Of a stretch of DNA of 64,000 nucleotides, positions 1 through 8,095 are shown in pieces (positions within the stretch are counted from its first letter, which is position 1; each line of letters begins with the position of its first letter). Source of the DNA: Mesorhizobium_K quangtriensis (GTDB lineage: Bacteria; Pseudomonadota; Alphaproteobacteria; Rhizobiales; Rhizobiaceae); NCBI RefSeq assembly GCF_040081925.1, contig NZ_JBEBMF010000004.1:1-64000 (forward strand), in the 5' to 3' direction. Made by a program: the position numbers and the translations under genes. A model generated the notes under the pieces. The model saw only the letters and a list, made by a program, of their open reading frames with translations, ran no database searches and had not been told where the DNA came from.

Positions 1-193
1 GTTCGCAGGCCTGTCCGCCTTCCGCGTTCAGCACCGTCACCCGGTCGCCCGCGCCGACCTCGACCAGCAGCGCCCCGCCCCCCGGCACGACGTAGCGCTC
101 CACACCCGCCGGCAGCGAAAACCGCCCCGGCCGCACAATCGCGCTCGCCCGCGGAGGACCGGAGACAACAGTGGGGTAAACAGCCAACGGCAT
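1..193 (-). CDS. tdm: TMAO demethylase-like protein, N-terminal fragment (cut by window edge)
   Basis: Only the first 64 codons are in the window. Translation from the ATG at 193 gives MPLAVYPTVVSGPPRA followed by a segment (IVRPGRFSLPAG ... DRVTVLNAEGGQACE) that resembles the start of DUF1989-type folds. TMAO demethylase (Tdm) is known to join a zinc-binding DUF1989-like N-terminal domain to a tetrahydrofolate-binding GcvT-like C-terminal domain; it converts trimethylamine N-oxide to dimethylamine and formaldehyde. The gene starts 28 bp after the permease stop, with a good GGAAGGA ribosome site, so it is the fourth gene of the transporter operon. The zinc ligands and GcvT part lie outside the window, so another aminomethyltransferase or a stand-alone DUF1989 protein cannot be excluded. 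Confidence 0.5.
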   Translation of the reverse strand, partial: MPLAVYPTVVSGPPRASAIVRPGRFSLPAGVERYVVPGGGALLVEVGAGDRVTVLNAEGGQACE

Positions 194-221
194 CTTCAAT
201 TCCTTCCAGTCCCTGCCAGCC

Positions 222-2180
222 TCATGCAAGTCCGAGTTGCTTCTTGCGGTGCCGCGCCCACGCACCGATCAGCCGATCGGCGGTGATGCCGATAAAAGCG
301 ATACCCATGCCCGCGAGCAACCCGCGTCCGGTATCGGCGCTCGGCAGCGCCTTGTAGATTTCCTGGCCGAGGTCGCGAGATCCGATCAGCGCCGTGATCG
401 CCACCATGGCGAGCGCCATCATGATGGTCTGGTTGATGCCGAGCAGGATTTCGGGGAATGCGATGGGCAATTCCACCTTCCAGAGCCGCTGCCTGGCGTT
501 GGCTCCGGATGCCGTCGCGGCCTCGATCGTCGCCTGCGGTACCAGGGTCATGCCGAGATACGTATAGCGTATTGCCGGCACCGTCGCATACGCCAGCATG
601 GCGATCACATTGGAGAGATCGCTGGTCTGGAAGAGCATAATCACCGGTATGAGGTAGATGAAGCTCGGAAAGGTCTGCAGCGTATCGCACACCGTCATCG
701 TGACCTTGGCGCCGCGCGGATGGCGTGACGCCCAGATGCCGATCGGCACGCCGATCAGGATGGCCAGGATGGTACAGCCCGTGACGAGATAGATCGTCAG
801 CATGAGGGGCGTCCAGAAACCGGCGATCATCATGAAGCCGAGAAGGCACACCGGCACGAGCGCCAGACGCAGGCCGCCGAGATACCAGCCGATAAGCGCA
901 AGGAAACCGATGAACGTGGTCCAGGGCAGCCAAAGGTAGAAGTCACGAATGGGCAGCAGCACCCAAATCGTTATCGTGTCCCGGACCGGCTTCACATAGG
1001 CAAACAGATTCTTCGATATCCATCGCACGGCTTCGTTGATCTGCTGGCCGAACGACAGCGTCATGTCGCGCGGGAGGACGGCAATCTGCGGCAGGACCTG
1101 TGCCGCGGCGACCGCAGCGACCGTGATCGCCACAAAGGCCACCAGATGAATGTGCCGCGCATACCAAGGTGTATCGATCGGCCAGCGCCGGGGTACGCGA
1201 TACATGGCAGCCTGCGTCATGCGGTCGAGCACGATCGCGATCAGGGTGATGGCGATGCCTTGCTCGACGGCCTTGCCGATCTGCAATTGCTGAAGCGAGA
1301 ACAGCAGCTTCTGACCGAGGCCCGAAGCCCCGACGAGCGAGGCGATCACCACCATGGCGAGCGTCTGCATGACGACCTGGTTCAGGCCAAGCAGCAGCGT
1401 CTTTTGCGCCGAGGGCAATTCCACCTTCCACAACAGCTGGCGCGGGGTGCAACCCGACATGCGCCCCGCTTCCATGATGTCGGAAGGGACGCCGCGTATG
1501 CCAAGGATGGTGCATCTCGCCATGGGCGGAAGCGCAAAGATCAACGTGGCGATCATAGCCGGGACCTGTCCGAACCCGAAGAGAACGACGATTGGTGCCA
1601 GATAGGCCATGTGCGGCGTGGCCTGCATCAAATCAAAGGTAGCGTTGAGCACCTTCTCGACGCGTTCGCTGCGGGTTGCCCAAACGCCAAGCGCCAGGCC
1701 GGTCGCAGCGGCCAGCGGCACGGTAACGAGGACGATGGAAAGTGTCTGCATCGAGTCCTGCCACAAGCCGAAGACGGCAAGGTAGGCGGTGCACAAGCCG
1801 CAGAGCAGCGCCAGCCGGGGCCCGGCAATCCAGTGGCCAAGGATGGCCGCCCCGGCGACCACCGCCACCCATGGCACAGGCTTCAGCCCCCACGATGGAA
1901 CGCCCCGAAACAGGATCGTCTCGACCAAGGCAAGCGGTTGGGCGATCAGCCATGCGAGCGCTCGCGTGACCGGCTTGGCAACCACGCCGAGCCAGGCGAA
2001 AGCTTCGGTGACCCAGCCGCGAACCGGAATGACCCATTCCGCCGGCCACGTATCAAGCGGCGGAAAAAACCATGCCAGCAGGACCGTGGCGGCAATGAAA
2101 ACGGCAAACACAACCAGCGGAGGCGCGACTGTCCTGACGGGAACGCGGCCATCCGCCACGCGAATCGTCATCTCGCTCAC
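222..2180 (-). CDS. tmoW: Fused double permease of a TMAO/glycine betaine ABC transporter
   Basis: A 652-residue inner-membrane protein made of two tandem copies of a ProW-type permease. Each half carries many hydrophobic segments and an EAA-like loop: the first near residues 235-260 (EAGRMSGCTPRQLLWKVELP), the second near 555-585 (EAATASGANARQRLWKVELP). Classical ProW has one permease domain of about 300-350 residues; the duplicated form is typical of TmoW-type transporters and some betaine systems. The GTG start overlaps the ATPase stop by 4 bp, showing translational coupling; an ATG at 2171 is an alternative. The partner ATPase and binding protein lie directly upstream. Substrate is inferred from context (TorRST, tdm-like gene); glycine betaine or proline betaine remain possible. 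Confidence 0.8.
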   Translation of the reverse strand: MSEMTIRVADGRVPVRTVAPPLVVFAVFIAATVLLAWFFPPLDTWPAEWVIPVRGWVTEAFAWLGVVAKPVTRALAWLIAQPLALVETILFRGVPSWGLKPVPWVAVVAGAAILGHWIAGPRLALLCGLCTAYLAVFGLWQDSMQTLSIVLVTVPLAAATGLALGVWATRSERVEKVLNATFDLMQATPHMAYLAPIVVLFGFGQVPAMIATLIFALPPMARCTILGIRGVPSDIMEAGRMSGCTPRQLLWKVELPSAQKTLLLGLNQVVMQTLAMVVIASLVGASGLGQKLLFSLQQLQIGKAVEQGIAITLIAIVLDRMTQAAMYRVPRRWPIDTPWYARHIHLVAFVAITVAAVAAAQVLPQIAVLPRDMTLSFGQQINEAVRWISKNLFAYVKPVRDTITIWVLLPIRDFYLWLPWTTFIGFLALIGWYLGGLRLALVPVCLLGFMMIAGFWTPLMLTIYLVTGCTILAILIGVPIGIWASRHPRGAKVTMTVCDTLQTFPSFIYLIPVIMLFQTSDLSNVIAMLAYATVPAIRYTYLGMTLVPQATIEAATASGANARQRLWKVELPIAFPEILLGINQTIMMALAMVAITALIGSRDLGQEIYKALPSADTGRGLLAGMGIAFIGITADRLIGAWARHRKKQLGLA

Positions 2181-3202
2181 GGTCGCGCGTCCGGAAACAT
2201 TGCGGCGATCATGTGTTCGCGGCTGACCGAACCGACGGCACGTCCCTCGTCATCGATGACAGGCAAAGGCATGTCCGAAGCAAGAACCCGTGCCGCGGCC
2301 TCACCGATCTTGGCGGACGCCCGCACGCCTTCCGCCGCAACGGCGACCAGATCGGATGACGCGATAGAACCGACGGACAGCACGCGATCACGTGGCGCAT
2401 TGCGCGTGAACTGACGAACATAGTCGTCGGCTGGCTGCGAGATCATCTCTTCGGGCGTGGCCAGTTGCACCAACCGGCCTTCCTTCATGATGCCGATGCG
2501 GTCGGCCAGGCGGACGGCCTCCTCGAAATCATGCGTGATGAAGACAATGGTCTTCCTGAGCATCTTCTGCAGGCGGATGAACTCGTCCTGCATCTCACGG
2601 CGGATCAGTGGATCCAAGGCCGAGAACGGCTCGTCGAGGAACCAGACGTCCGGCCCCACCGCGAGCGAGCGGGCAATGCCGACACGTTGCTGCTGGCCGC
2701 CCGAGAGTTCGCGCGGAAAATAGGACTCGCGCCCCTCCAATCCGACGAGCTTCAGCATTTCCAGCGCGCGCTGCTCGCGCTCCTCGCGCGAGCTGCCTCG
2801 CACCTCGAGCGGGAACGCCACGTTGGCGAGCACCGTTCGATGAGGCAGCAAGCCAAAATGCTGGAAAACCATCCCCATCTTGTGCCGGCGCAGTTCGACC
2901 AGTTCCTGGTCCGATGCCTGCAGCAAGTCGGAACCTTCGAACCTTACCTCTCCGGCTGTGGGATCGTTCAGTCTGGTTATCGCGCGGATGAGGGTCGATT
3001 TGCCCGAACCGGACAGCCCCATGATGATCAGTATCTCGCCGGGATAAACGTCGAAGGAGACGTCGCGGACCGCGCCGATCATCCCTTCCGCCTTGAAATC
3101 TTCCGGCCGTGGCGCGCCACCGTGTCGGGCAAGAAAGCCGCGCGGGTCTTGACCGAATATCTTCCAGATGTTGCGGCAAGAAATCTTGGCCGTCTGCTTC
3201 AT
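2177..3202 (-). CDS. tmoV: ATP-binding protein of a TMAO/glycine betaine ABC transporter
   Basis: A 341-residue ProV-type ATPase that powers import through the neighbouring fused permease. Visible motifs are Walker A (GLSGSGKSTL), the Q-loop region (MVFQHFGLLPHRTV), the signature LSGGQQQRV and Walker B (DVWFLDEPFSALD). After about residue 265 there is a short CBS-like regulatory segment ending LPVIDDEGRAVGSVSREHM, shorter than the paired CBS domains of osmotically regulated ProV/OpuA. That argues mildly against a purely osmotic transporter. The start at 3202 has an AGGAG site. It is preceded by an intergenic hairpin after the binding-protein gene and overlaps the permease gene by 4 bp. Confidence 0.82.
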   Translation of the reverse strand: MKQTAKISCRNIWKIFGQDPRGFLARHGGAPRPEDFKAEGMIGAVRDVSFDVYPGEILIIMGLSGSGKSTLIRAITRLNDPTAGEVRFEGSDLLQASDQELVELRRHKMGMVFQHFGLLPHRTVLANVAFPLEVRGSSREEREQRALEMLKLVGLEGRESYFPRELSGGQQQRVGIARSLAVGPDVWFLDEPFSALDPLIRREMQDEFIRLQKMLRKTIVFITHDFEEAVRLADRIGIMKEGRLVQLATPEEMISQPADDYVRQFTRNAPRDRVLSVGSIASSDLVAVAAEGVRASAKIGEAAARVLASDMPLPVIDDEGRAVGSVSREHMIAAMFPDARP

Positions 3203-3229
3203 CTCATCTCCTGGGACTATGACAGCAAG

Positions 3230-3259
3230 CTGTGGAGGCAGTTTCGCCTGCCTCCACAG
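3230..3259 (-). other. Intergenic mRNA hairpin between binding-protein and ATPase genes
   Basis: A perfect 12-bp inverted repeat (CTGTGGAGGCAG, loop of 6, CTGCCTCCACAG) lies in the 87-bp gap after the binding-protein gene. No T tract follows in the direction of transcription, so it is more likely an RNA-stabilising or processing hairpin than a terminator. Such structures usually raise the amount of periplasmic binding protein relative to the membrane components. Confidence 0.7.
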
Positions 3260-3289
3260 AGATTCAAAGAGGTGCGCGACCTCTTCGGC

Positions 3290-4243
3290 TTACTGTACCC
3301 AAGCCTTCCAGGTGGTCTCGTTGTCCGCGATCCATTTGGTCGCGGCTTCTTCCGGGGTAAGACCCTCGACATCGACCAGCGCTGCCGCGGCCGCGAATTG
3401 CGGATTGGTCAGGTTTACCCGCTTGAGAAATTCGGTGGCGTCTGGCCATTTTTCAGCAAGCTGCTTGGATCCTGCCTTCTTGAGATATCCCTTGGCCGGA
3501 GCGCCGCAGTCATAGATTGCGTCGGGGTTCTGGCCCCACTTGGGATCGCTCCAGCAGGCCGGCTCGAATTCCGGGAATTCGACGAACTGTCCCTCGAACT
3601 TCGCCTCGATGAAATTGGGCGTCCAGTTGAACAGCACGACCGGCTCCTTGCGGTCATATGCGGCCTGCAATTCGGCCCAGAGCGTGGCGGCCTGTCCGAC
3701 CGGCACTTCCTGGAAGTTCATCTTCAAAGCCTCGATGCGCTCCGAATAGTGCTTTCCCCAGTCGGCGGGCGGCCCGACGAAGCGGCCTTTCGTGCCGGTT
3801 TCAGCCGTGGCGAACTTCTCGGCGCAGGCGTCAAGCGCCTTCCAGTCGGGGAGGCCGGGGCAAACCTCGTTCAGGTAGCTCGGATACCACCAGTCCTCGC
3901 GGGTGACTGCGTCGTGCGCGCCGAGATCGAGGGCACCGGCAGCGACAGCCTTGTCGAAGGCTTCTGCCTGCGATCCTTCCCAGACCTCGATCTGGAAGTC
4001 CATGTCGCCATTGGCGAGCGCGGTGTACTGCAACTGCGTGTCCGAAGGGACGTATTCGACGGCCCGCCCCTGCTTTTCGAGCAGCTGGCCGACGACATTG
4101 GCGAGCACGACCTGGCTCGACCAGTTGTTCATGACGATCTTGATCGGATCGGCGGAATCTTCCGCCTTCGCCCCGCCGAGCGCGGCGGCGACGAACGCTG
4201 CGCCCAGCATGCCGGCGCGCATGTATTTGGTGACGATCTGCAT
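3290..4243 (-). CDS. tmoX: Periplasmic TMAO/glycine betaine-binding protein
   Basis: A 317-residue OpuAC/ProX-type substrate-binding protein. The ATG at 4243 is preferred over an upstream in-frame start because it has a GGAG site and begins a clear signal peptide (MQIVTKYMRAGMLGAAFVAAALGGAKA). The mature part has the tryptophan-rich pattern used to hold quaternary or N-oxide methylamines by cation-pi contacts: W41 (NNW), W88 (EVWEG), W118-W119 (DWWYP) and W207 (NWTP). Four such tryptophans fit the TMAO pocket known for TmoX but also betaine pockets, so substrate is not decided by sequence alone. It is the promoter-proximal gene of its operon and divergent from the torR-like gene. Confidence 0.72.
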   Translation of the reverse strand: MQIVTKYMRAGMLGAAFVAAALGGAKAEDSADPIKIVMNNWSSQVVLANVVGQLLEKQGRAVEYVPSDTQLQYTALANGDMDFQIEVWEGSQAEAFDKAVAAGALDLGAHDAVTREDWWYPSYLNEVCPGLPDWKALDACAEKFATAETGTKGRFVGPPADWGKHYSERIEALKMNFQEVPVGQAATLWAELQAAYDRKEPVVLFNWTPNFIEAKFEGQFVEFPEFEPACWSDPKWGQNPDAIYDCGAPAKGYLKKAGSKQLAEKWPDATEFLKRVNLTNPQFAAAAALVDVEGLTPEEAATKWIADNETTWKAWVQ

Positions 4244-4313
4244 TTCGGAAAAGCTCCCATTGCCGGGCAACGCTATCTCGCCACTCACTGCGCTTTTTGC
4301 CCGAGGTGTGAAC

Positions 4314-4391
4314 TGTGAGTGCAACGAAAGATAACGGCCACCTGTGAAGCGCTGGACGCATTATGGTGAAAGCGATGGACTGACTTGTGAA
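4314..4391. promoter_or_regulatory. Divergent control region with TGTGAA repeats (candidate TorR boxes)
   Basis: The 160-bp gap between the transporter operon and the torR-like gene carries four similarly oriented hexamers: TGTGAG at 4314, TGTGAA at 4343, GGTGAA at 4365 and TGTGAA at 4386. The last three are 21-22 bp apart, about two helical turns, as expected for binding sites of an OmpR-type regulator. TorR of E. coli also binds repeated short boxes, although with a different consensus. Function here is inferred from position and spacing only. Confidence 0.4.
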
Positions 4392-4403
4392 AAATTGTTA
4401 ACA

Positions 4404-5120
4404 ATGCTCATGCGTATTTCGCCAGCCCATATCCTGATCGTCGAGGACGATCCGGTCACACGCGCCAAGCTCGCGGCCTATTTCACGGCCGAAGGCTATC
4501 GGGTGAGCGAGGCGGAAGACGGCAACGCCATGCATGAAGTCCTGAGGTCCGATCCCGCCGATCTCCTGATGCTCGACATCAACCTGCCCGGCGAGGACGG
4601 GCTCATCCTCACCCGCGAGCAACGCGAACGTTCCGAGATCGGTATTATCCTCGTCACCGGCCGCACTGACACGATCGACCGCATCGTAGGTCTGGAGATG
4701 GGCGCGGACGATTATATCACCAAGCCGTTCAACCAGCGCGAGCTGCTGGCGCGCGTGAAAAACCTGCTTAGGCGCGTGCGCCGCAGCCGCAGCGAGGCGG
4801 AAACGAAGACCACCCGCAGGTTCCTCGGATGGTCGCTCGACCTCGGCAACCGGACGCTGCAGGACAAGGCAGGCAACTTTGTCGATCTGACGCGCGCTGA
4901 GTTCAAGGCGCTCGCACTGCTGTCCGCCAACCCCGGCCAGGTCCTTTCCCGGGATCGGCTTTTGCACGAGATCGCAGGGCGCGACTGGGATTTTGCCGAC
5001 CGTACCGTGGATGTCGTGGTGCGCCGGTTGCGGCAGAAGCTCAACGACGACTCGCGTCAGCCGAAGATCATCCGCACCTCGCATGGCGAGGGCTATCTGT
5101 TCGCGACCAAGCTATCCTGA
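4404..5120 (+). CDS. torR: TorR-like OmpR-family response regulator
   Basis: A 238-residue two-domain regulator. The receiver domain begins HILIVEDDPVTRAKL, has the acidic pair, the phosphoacceptor aspartate in LLMLDINLPGEDG and the conserved lysine in ITKPFNQREL. The C-terminal winged helix runs from about residue 140 and ends in the usual VRRLRQKLNDD ... GEGYLFA pattern. ATG 4404 or 4410 suits the domain start; an upstream in-frame start at 4344 would add 20 unneeded residues. The neighbouring TorS-like kinase and TorT-like sensor make this a complete TMAO-type phosphorelay. It is divergent from the transporter operon, which is its likely target. Its 3' end overlaps that of torS by 28 bp in convergent orientation. 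Confidence 0.75.
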   Translation: MLMRISPAHILIVEDDPVTRAKLAAYFTAEGYRVSEAEDGNAMHEVLRSDPADLLMLDINLPGEDGLILTREQRERSEIGIILVTGRTDTIDRIVGLEMGADDYITKPFNQRELLARVKNLLRRVRRSRSEAETKTTRRFLGWSLDLGNRTLQDKAGNFVDLTRAEFKALALLSANPGQVLSRDRLLHEIAGRDWDFADRTVDVVVRRLRQKLNDDSRQPKIIRTSHGEGYLFATKLS

Positions 5121-8023
5121 TCCGCCTCGGCTCGAAGCGCAATGCGTCGGCGGGCTTCGCGCATGCCCAGATCGTACGCCGCTTCGCACTGGGCCAGGTG
5201 CCGTTCGACAGCTTCCCGGACATTGCAGCGCGCTGCCTCTTCCAGCTTTTGCGCGGCGGCATGGAGAGATTGCAGGCCGGCCGAACCGGCTGAGCTCTGG
5301 GTGGCGTGCGCCAAGTCCACGATTCCTTCGAAAGAACCCTGCAGCAACCGGCGGCGAATCTGCCGGAAGCGTCCGGGGATGGCATTTTCCGCCGCATCCA
5401 GGATACGTCCCACCGCGGCGGCGCCCAACTGGTGCAGGTCGGCATCGAAGGATTGCAGGTCAAGCTGAGCAGCCACCGTGGCCGGCTCGTCCGTCATGGC
5501 CCGCGCTATCGCCGCCTCCAACGCCTCGGGAGTGAGTGGCTTGGCAATGTAGCCGTTCATTCCCTCCGCAAGATAACGGTCGATCTCGGCCTTGAACACA
5601 TGCGCCGACATTGCGAGCACGGGAAGCTCCGCTGCGCCTTCGAGCATCCGGATCCGACGCATCGTCTCGCCGCCATCCATGCCCGGCAGGCTGATGTCCA
5701 TCAGGACGAGGTCCGGCAGGTCTTCTTCGATCGCCGCCATGGCTTCGTATCCATCCTTGGCCAGGATCACGCGGTGGCCGAGCTTCTCAAGGAAGGACGT
5801 TGCAACAAGTCTGGTGGCGTCGTCGTCTTCCACGACTAGGACGTTCAGCGCGGGCAACGTCGTGTTCCGCCTGGCCGAAACCCCGGTATCGGCCCGCTCA
5901 CCACCGGCCTTCTTTAGCGGCACGGTCAGCGTGAAGGTGCTGCCGCGCCCGGGTTCCGACTGCACGGTCAGCGATCCACCCATCGCCTCGGCGAGACGAC
6001 GGGAAATTGCCAGCCCAAGCCCGGTGCCGCCGAAGCGGCGCGTGATGGACGGCTCCGCCTGCGTGAATTCCTCGAAGACGCGTTCCTGGTCCTTGGCGGA
6101 GATGCCGATACCGGTGTCGGTCACCGAGACGGCAATCCACTGCGTGTCGCCAGCGGCGCTGGACAACCGGGCAAAAATGGCGACCCTGCCGCGCTGTGTG
6201 AATTTGATTGCGTTGCTGACAAGATTGAAGACGATCTGGTTGAGCTTGCCGGCATCGCCCGTGTGACCGGGCCAGATCCTGCGCTCGCAGGAAAATTCCA
6301 TCCACAGGCCCTTCTCCGATGCGGAAGGACGCATCAAGTCGGCAACGCCGGAAAGGACATCCCGGAGGCTGAAGTCCGAGACGTCGACGGTCGTTGTTCC
6401 AGACTCCACCTTGGAGTAGTCGAGAATGCTGTCGAGAATGCCGAGCAGTGCCTTGCCCGCTCCGGCAGCGACTGCAAGCTCTCGCTTCTGCTTGGCAGGA
6501 ATTGCGCTGTCTTCGAGGATGCGCAGCATGCCGAGCATGCCCGTCATAGGCGTCCTGATCTCGTGGCTCATGGTGGCGAGGAAGCTCGACTTGGCGCGGC
6601 TGGCGCTCTCGGCGAGTTCACGCGCCTTGGCATGCTGCACGACCTCCAGCCGGAGCCTTTCGTTCGCATCGCGCAACTGCCTCGTGCGTTCGTCGACCAG
6701 CACCTGCAAATCTTCCCTGTGGCGGCGAAGCGCCTCGTTGGTGCCTTCGCGCTCGATCTCCAATGCGCGGCGCTGCGCCGATTCATCGTGGAAGGCGCGT
6801 ACGGCATTGCTCAGGGCCTGAAGTTCGGGAGCACCCTGCTCCGTCACCTTGACGTCCAGGTCGCCTGCGGTAAGCCGTTCCATGGCCGACGTCAGCCGCC
6901 GCAGCCGGATGACGATGCCGCGTTCCACATAAAGCCAGATCAGCGCGCCGCACAGGACGAACGCCACAAGCGAGCCGAGCAGCAAGGCGTTCAGCCTGCC
7001 GATGGACCGGTTGGCCTGCAACGCGGCGTCGCGCGCGAAGGCCTCGGAACTGACGAACATCGCTTCGGCGATCGACCCCACCTCGCCCGAAAGATCGGTG
7101 TTGTTTTTCGCCACGAGGTTCAGCTCGTCGGCGATGGAGATGAGGCGCTGCTTCTCGTCGAAAAGACTCTGCCCCCGTGGCGATGCGGCAATGGCGCCGC
7201 CCAGGACCTCGAGCTGGCGCGACGCCTCAGCGCGCCTGACCGGATCGTCGATGCTGGCGACGCGTCGCCTGACGACCCGAAGATGCTCGGCGGCGGCGAT
7301 CTCCATCTCGGTGACTTCCGAATTTTCGATGGCGCGCGTGAGCCTGTTGACGAGCAAGGCGATCTGCGAACTGCGAAGGCGCAACTCCCACATGCGATCG
7401 AGCTGGTAGATGTCCTGCTCGATCAGCCGATCGAGCGCATCGTAGGTCTCGTTGTTGCGGGTTGCGTCCTCTACCAACCCATAGAGATTTGCGATGACGG
7501 CCGAAGCGCCGGCCGACGCGTTGGAGACCAGCGTCTCCGAGAGATCGACGATAGCCGTACCCGCTTCGATCGCCGCCCGCGAGCGACGCGCGAACTGCTC
7601 CTCGATCACCAGGCGCTCGCCGATCAGGCGGCTTTGCGTCGCGAGGTTGGACACCAGCAGGTCGAGCGCGTGGCTGAGTTTCTCGGCGGTGGCCTTGTCC
7701 AGCAACGAAGATCCCACGGCGGAGGCCGACCGCTGGATTTCCAGCGTCAGGGCCGAGAGTTCCTGTTCATACGCCGCGCGCTGGCTTTCGTTCTGAGAAC
7801 GAATGAGAGCAGGTGTCGCTGCCACGAGTCGCGCGCTCGCGTCCGCAGCGCGCCGTGTCGCCGCGACCGCCGGCAATGCTTCGTCGCTCAGTCTCGTCTG
7901 CGCCTGCGAAACCTCCCGCAGCATGAACCAGCCGACGAAGCCCGACGACAGCGAGACGGCCATGACGCCGATGAAGGCGAGGAGAAGCCTTGCTCCGATA
8001 CCTAGCCGTGAGAAGCCCTGCAT
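5093..8023 (-). CDS. torS: TorS-like hybrid sensor histidine kinase
   Basis: A 976-residue tripartite sensor kinase. Order: a first membrane helix at about 10-32, a periplasmic helical sensor of about 310 residues, a second membrane helix at about 344-366, HAMP, a coiled-coil linker, HisKA with the H-box FLATMSHEIRTPMTGML (His near 488), HATPase, a receiver domain with Asp near 775 (LPDLVLMDISLPGMDG), and a C-terminal Hpt domain with LAHATQSSAGSAGL (His near 904). This matches the His-Asp-His layout of E. coli TorS in domain order and approximate length. It lies between torR and torT, divergent from torT by 72 bp. It likely senses TorT bound to TMAO or a related osmolyte and passes phosphate to the TorR-like regulator. 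Confidence 0.8.
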   Translation of the reverse strand: MQGFSRLGIGARLLLAFIGVMAVSLSSGFVGWFMLREVSQAQTRLSDEALPAVAATRRAADASARLVAATPALIRSQNESQRAAYEQELSALTLEIQRSASAVGSSLLDKATAEKLSHALDLLVSNLATQSRLIGERLVIEEQFARRSRAAIEAGTAIVDLSETLVSNASAGASAVIANLYGLVEDATRNNETYDALDRLIEQDIYQLDRMWELRLRSSQIALLVNRLTRAIENSEVTEMEIAAAEHLRVVRRRVASIDDPVRRAEASRQLEVLGGAIAASPRGQSLFDEKQRLISIADELNLVAKNNTDLSGEVGSIAEAMFVSSEAFARDAALQANRSIGRLNALLLGSLVAFVLCGALIWLYVERGIVIRLRRLTSAMERLTAGDLDVKVTEQGAPELQALSNAVRAFHDESAQRRALEIEREGTNEALRRHREDLQVLVDERTRQLRDANERLRLEVVQHAKARELAESASRAKSSFLATMSHEIRTPMTGMLGMLRILEDSAIPAKQKRELAVAAGAGKALLGILDSILDYSKVESGTTTVDVSDFSLRDVLSGVADLMRPSASEKGLWMEFSCERRIWPGHTGDAGKLNQIVFNLVSNAIKFTQRGRVAIFARLSSAAGDTQWIAVSVTDTGIGISAKDQERVFEEFTQAEPSITRRFGGTGLGLAISRRLAEAMGGSLTVQSEPGRGSTFTLTVPLKKAGGERADTGVSARRNTTLPALNVLVVEDDDATRLVATSFLEKLGHRVILAKDGYEAMAAIEEDLPDLVLMDISLPGMDGGETMRRIRMLEGAAELPVLAMSAHVFKAEIDRYLAEGMNGYIAKPLTPEALEAAIARAMTDEPATVAAQLDLQSFDADLHQLGAAAVGRILDAAENAIPGRFRQIRRRLLQGSFEGIVDLAHATQSSAGSAGLQSLHAAAQKLEEAARCNVREAVERHLAQCEAAYDLGMREARRRIALRAEADQDSLVANR

Positions 8024-8095
8024 ACCCTTGCCGTTGTCCCGGAAGTCGCTAGGCTTGATGATACATGGTGTGGTTCCCGAGGGAAGATAAAGTCA

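Noticed and set aside
222..4243. Osmoprotectant ProXWV uptake system
   Set aside because: Not excluded, but the duplicated permease, short CBS-like tail, adjacent DUF1989-like gene and TorRST favour a catabolic TMAO system.
2465..4318. 617-codon open frame on the plus strand opposite the ABC transporter genes
   Set aside because: It lies antisense to the ATPase and binding-protein genes, has no domain pattern and shows His/Arg/Asp-rich composition typical of shadow frames in GC-rich genes.
6263..8005. 580-codon plus-strand frame opposite torS
   Set aside because: The opposite strand has a complete hybrid kinase with all phosphorelay motifs; the plus-strand frame is composition noise.
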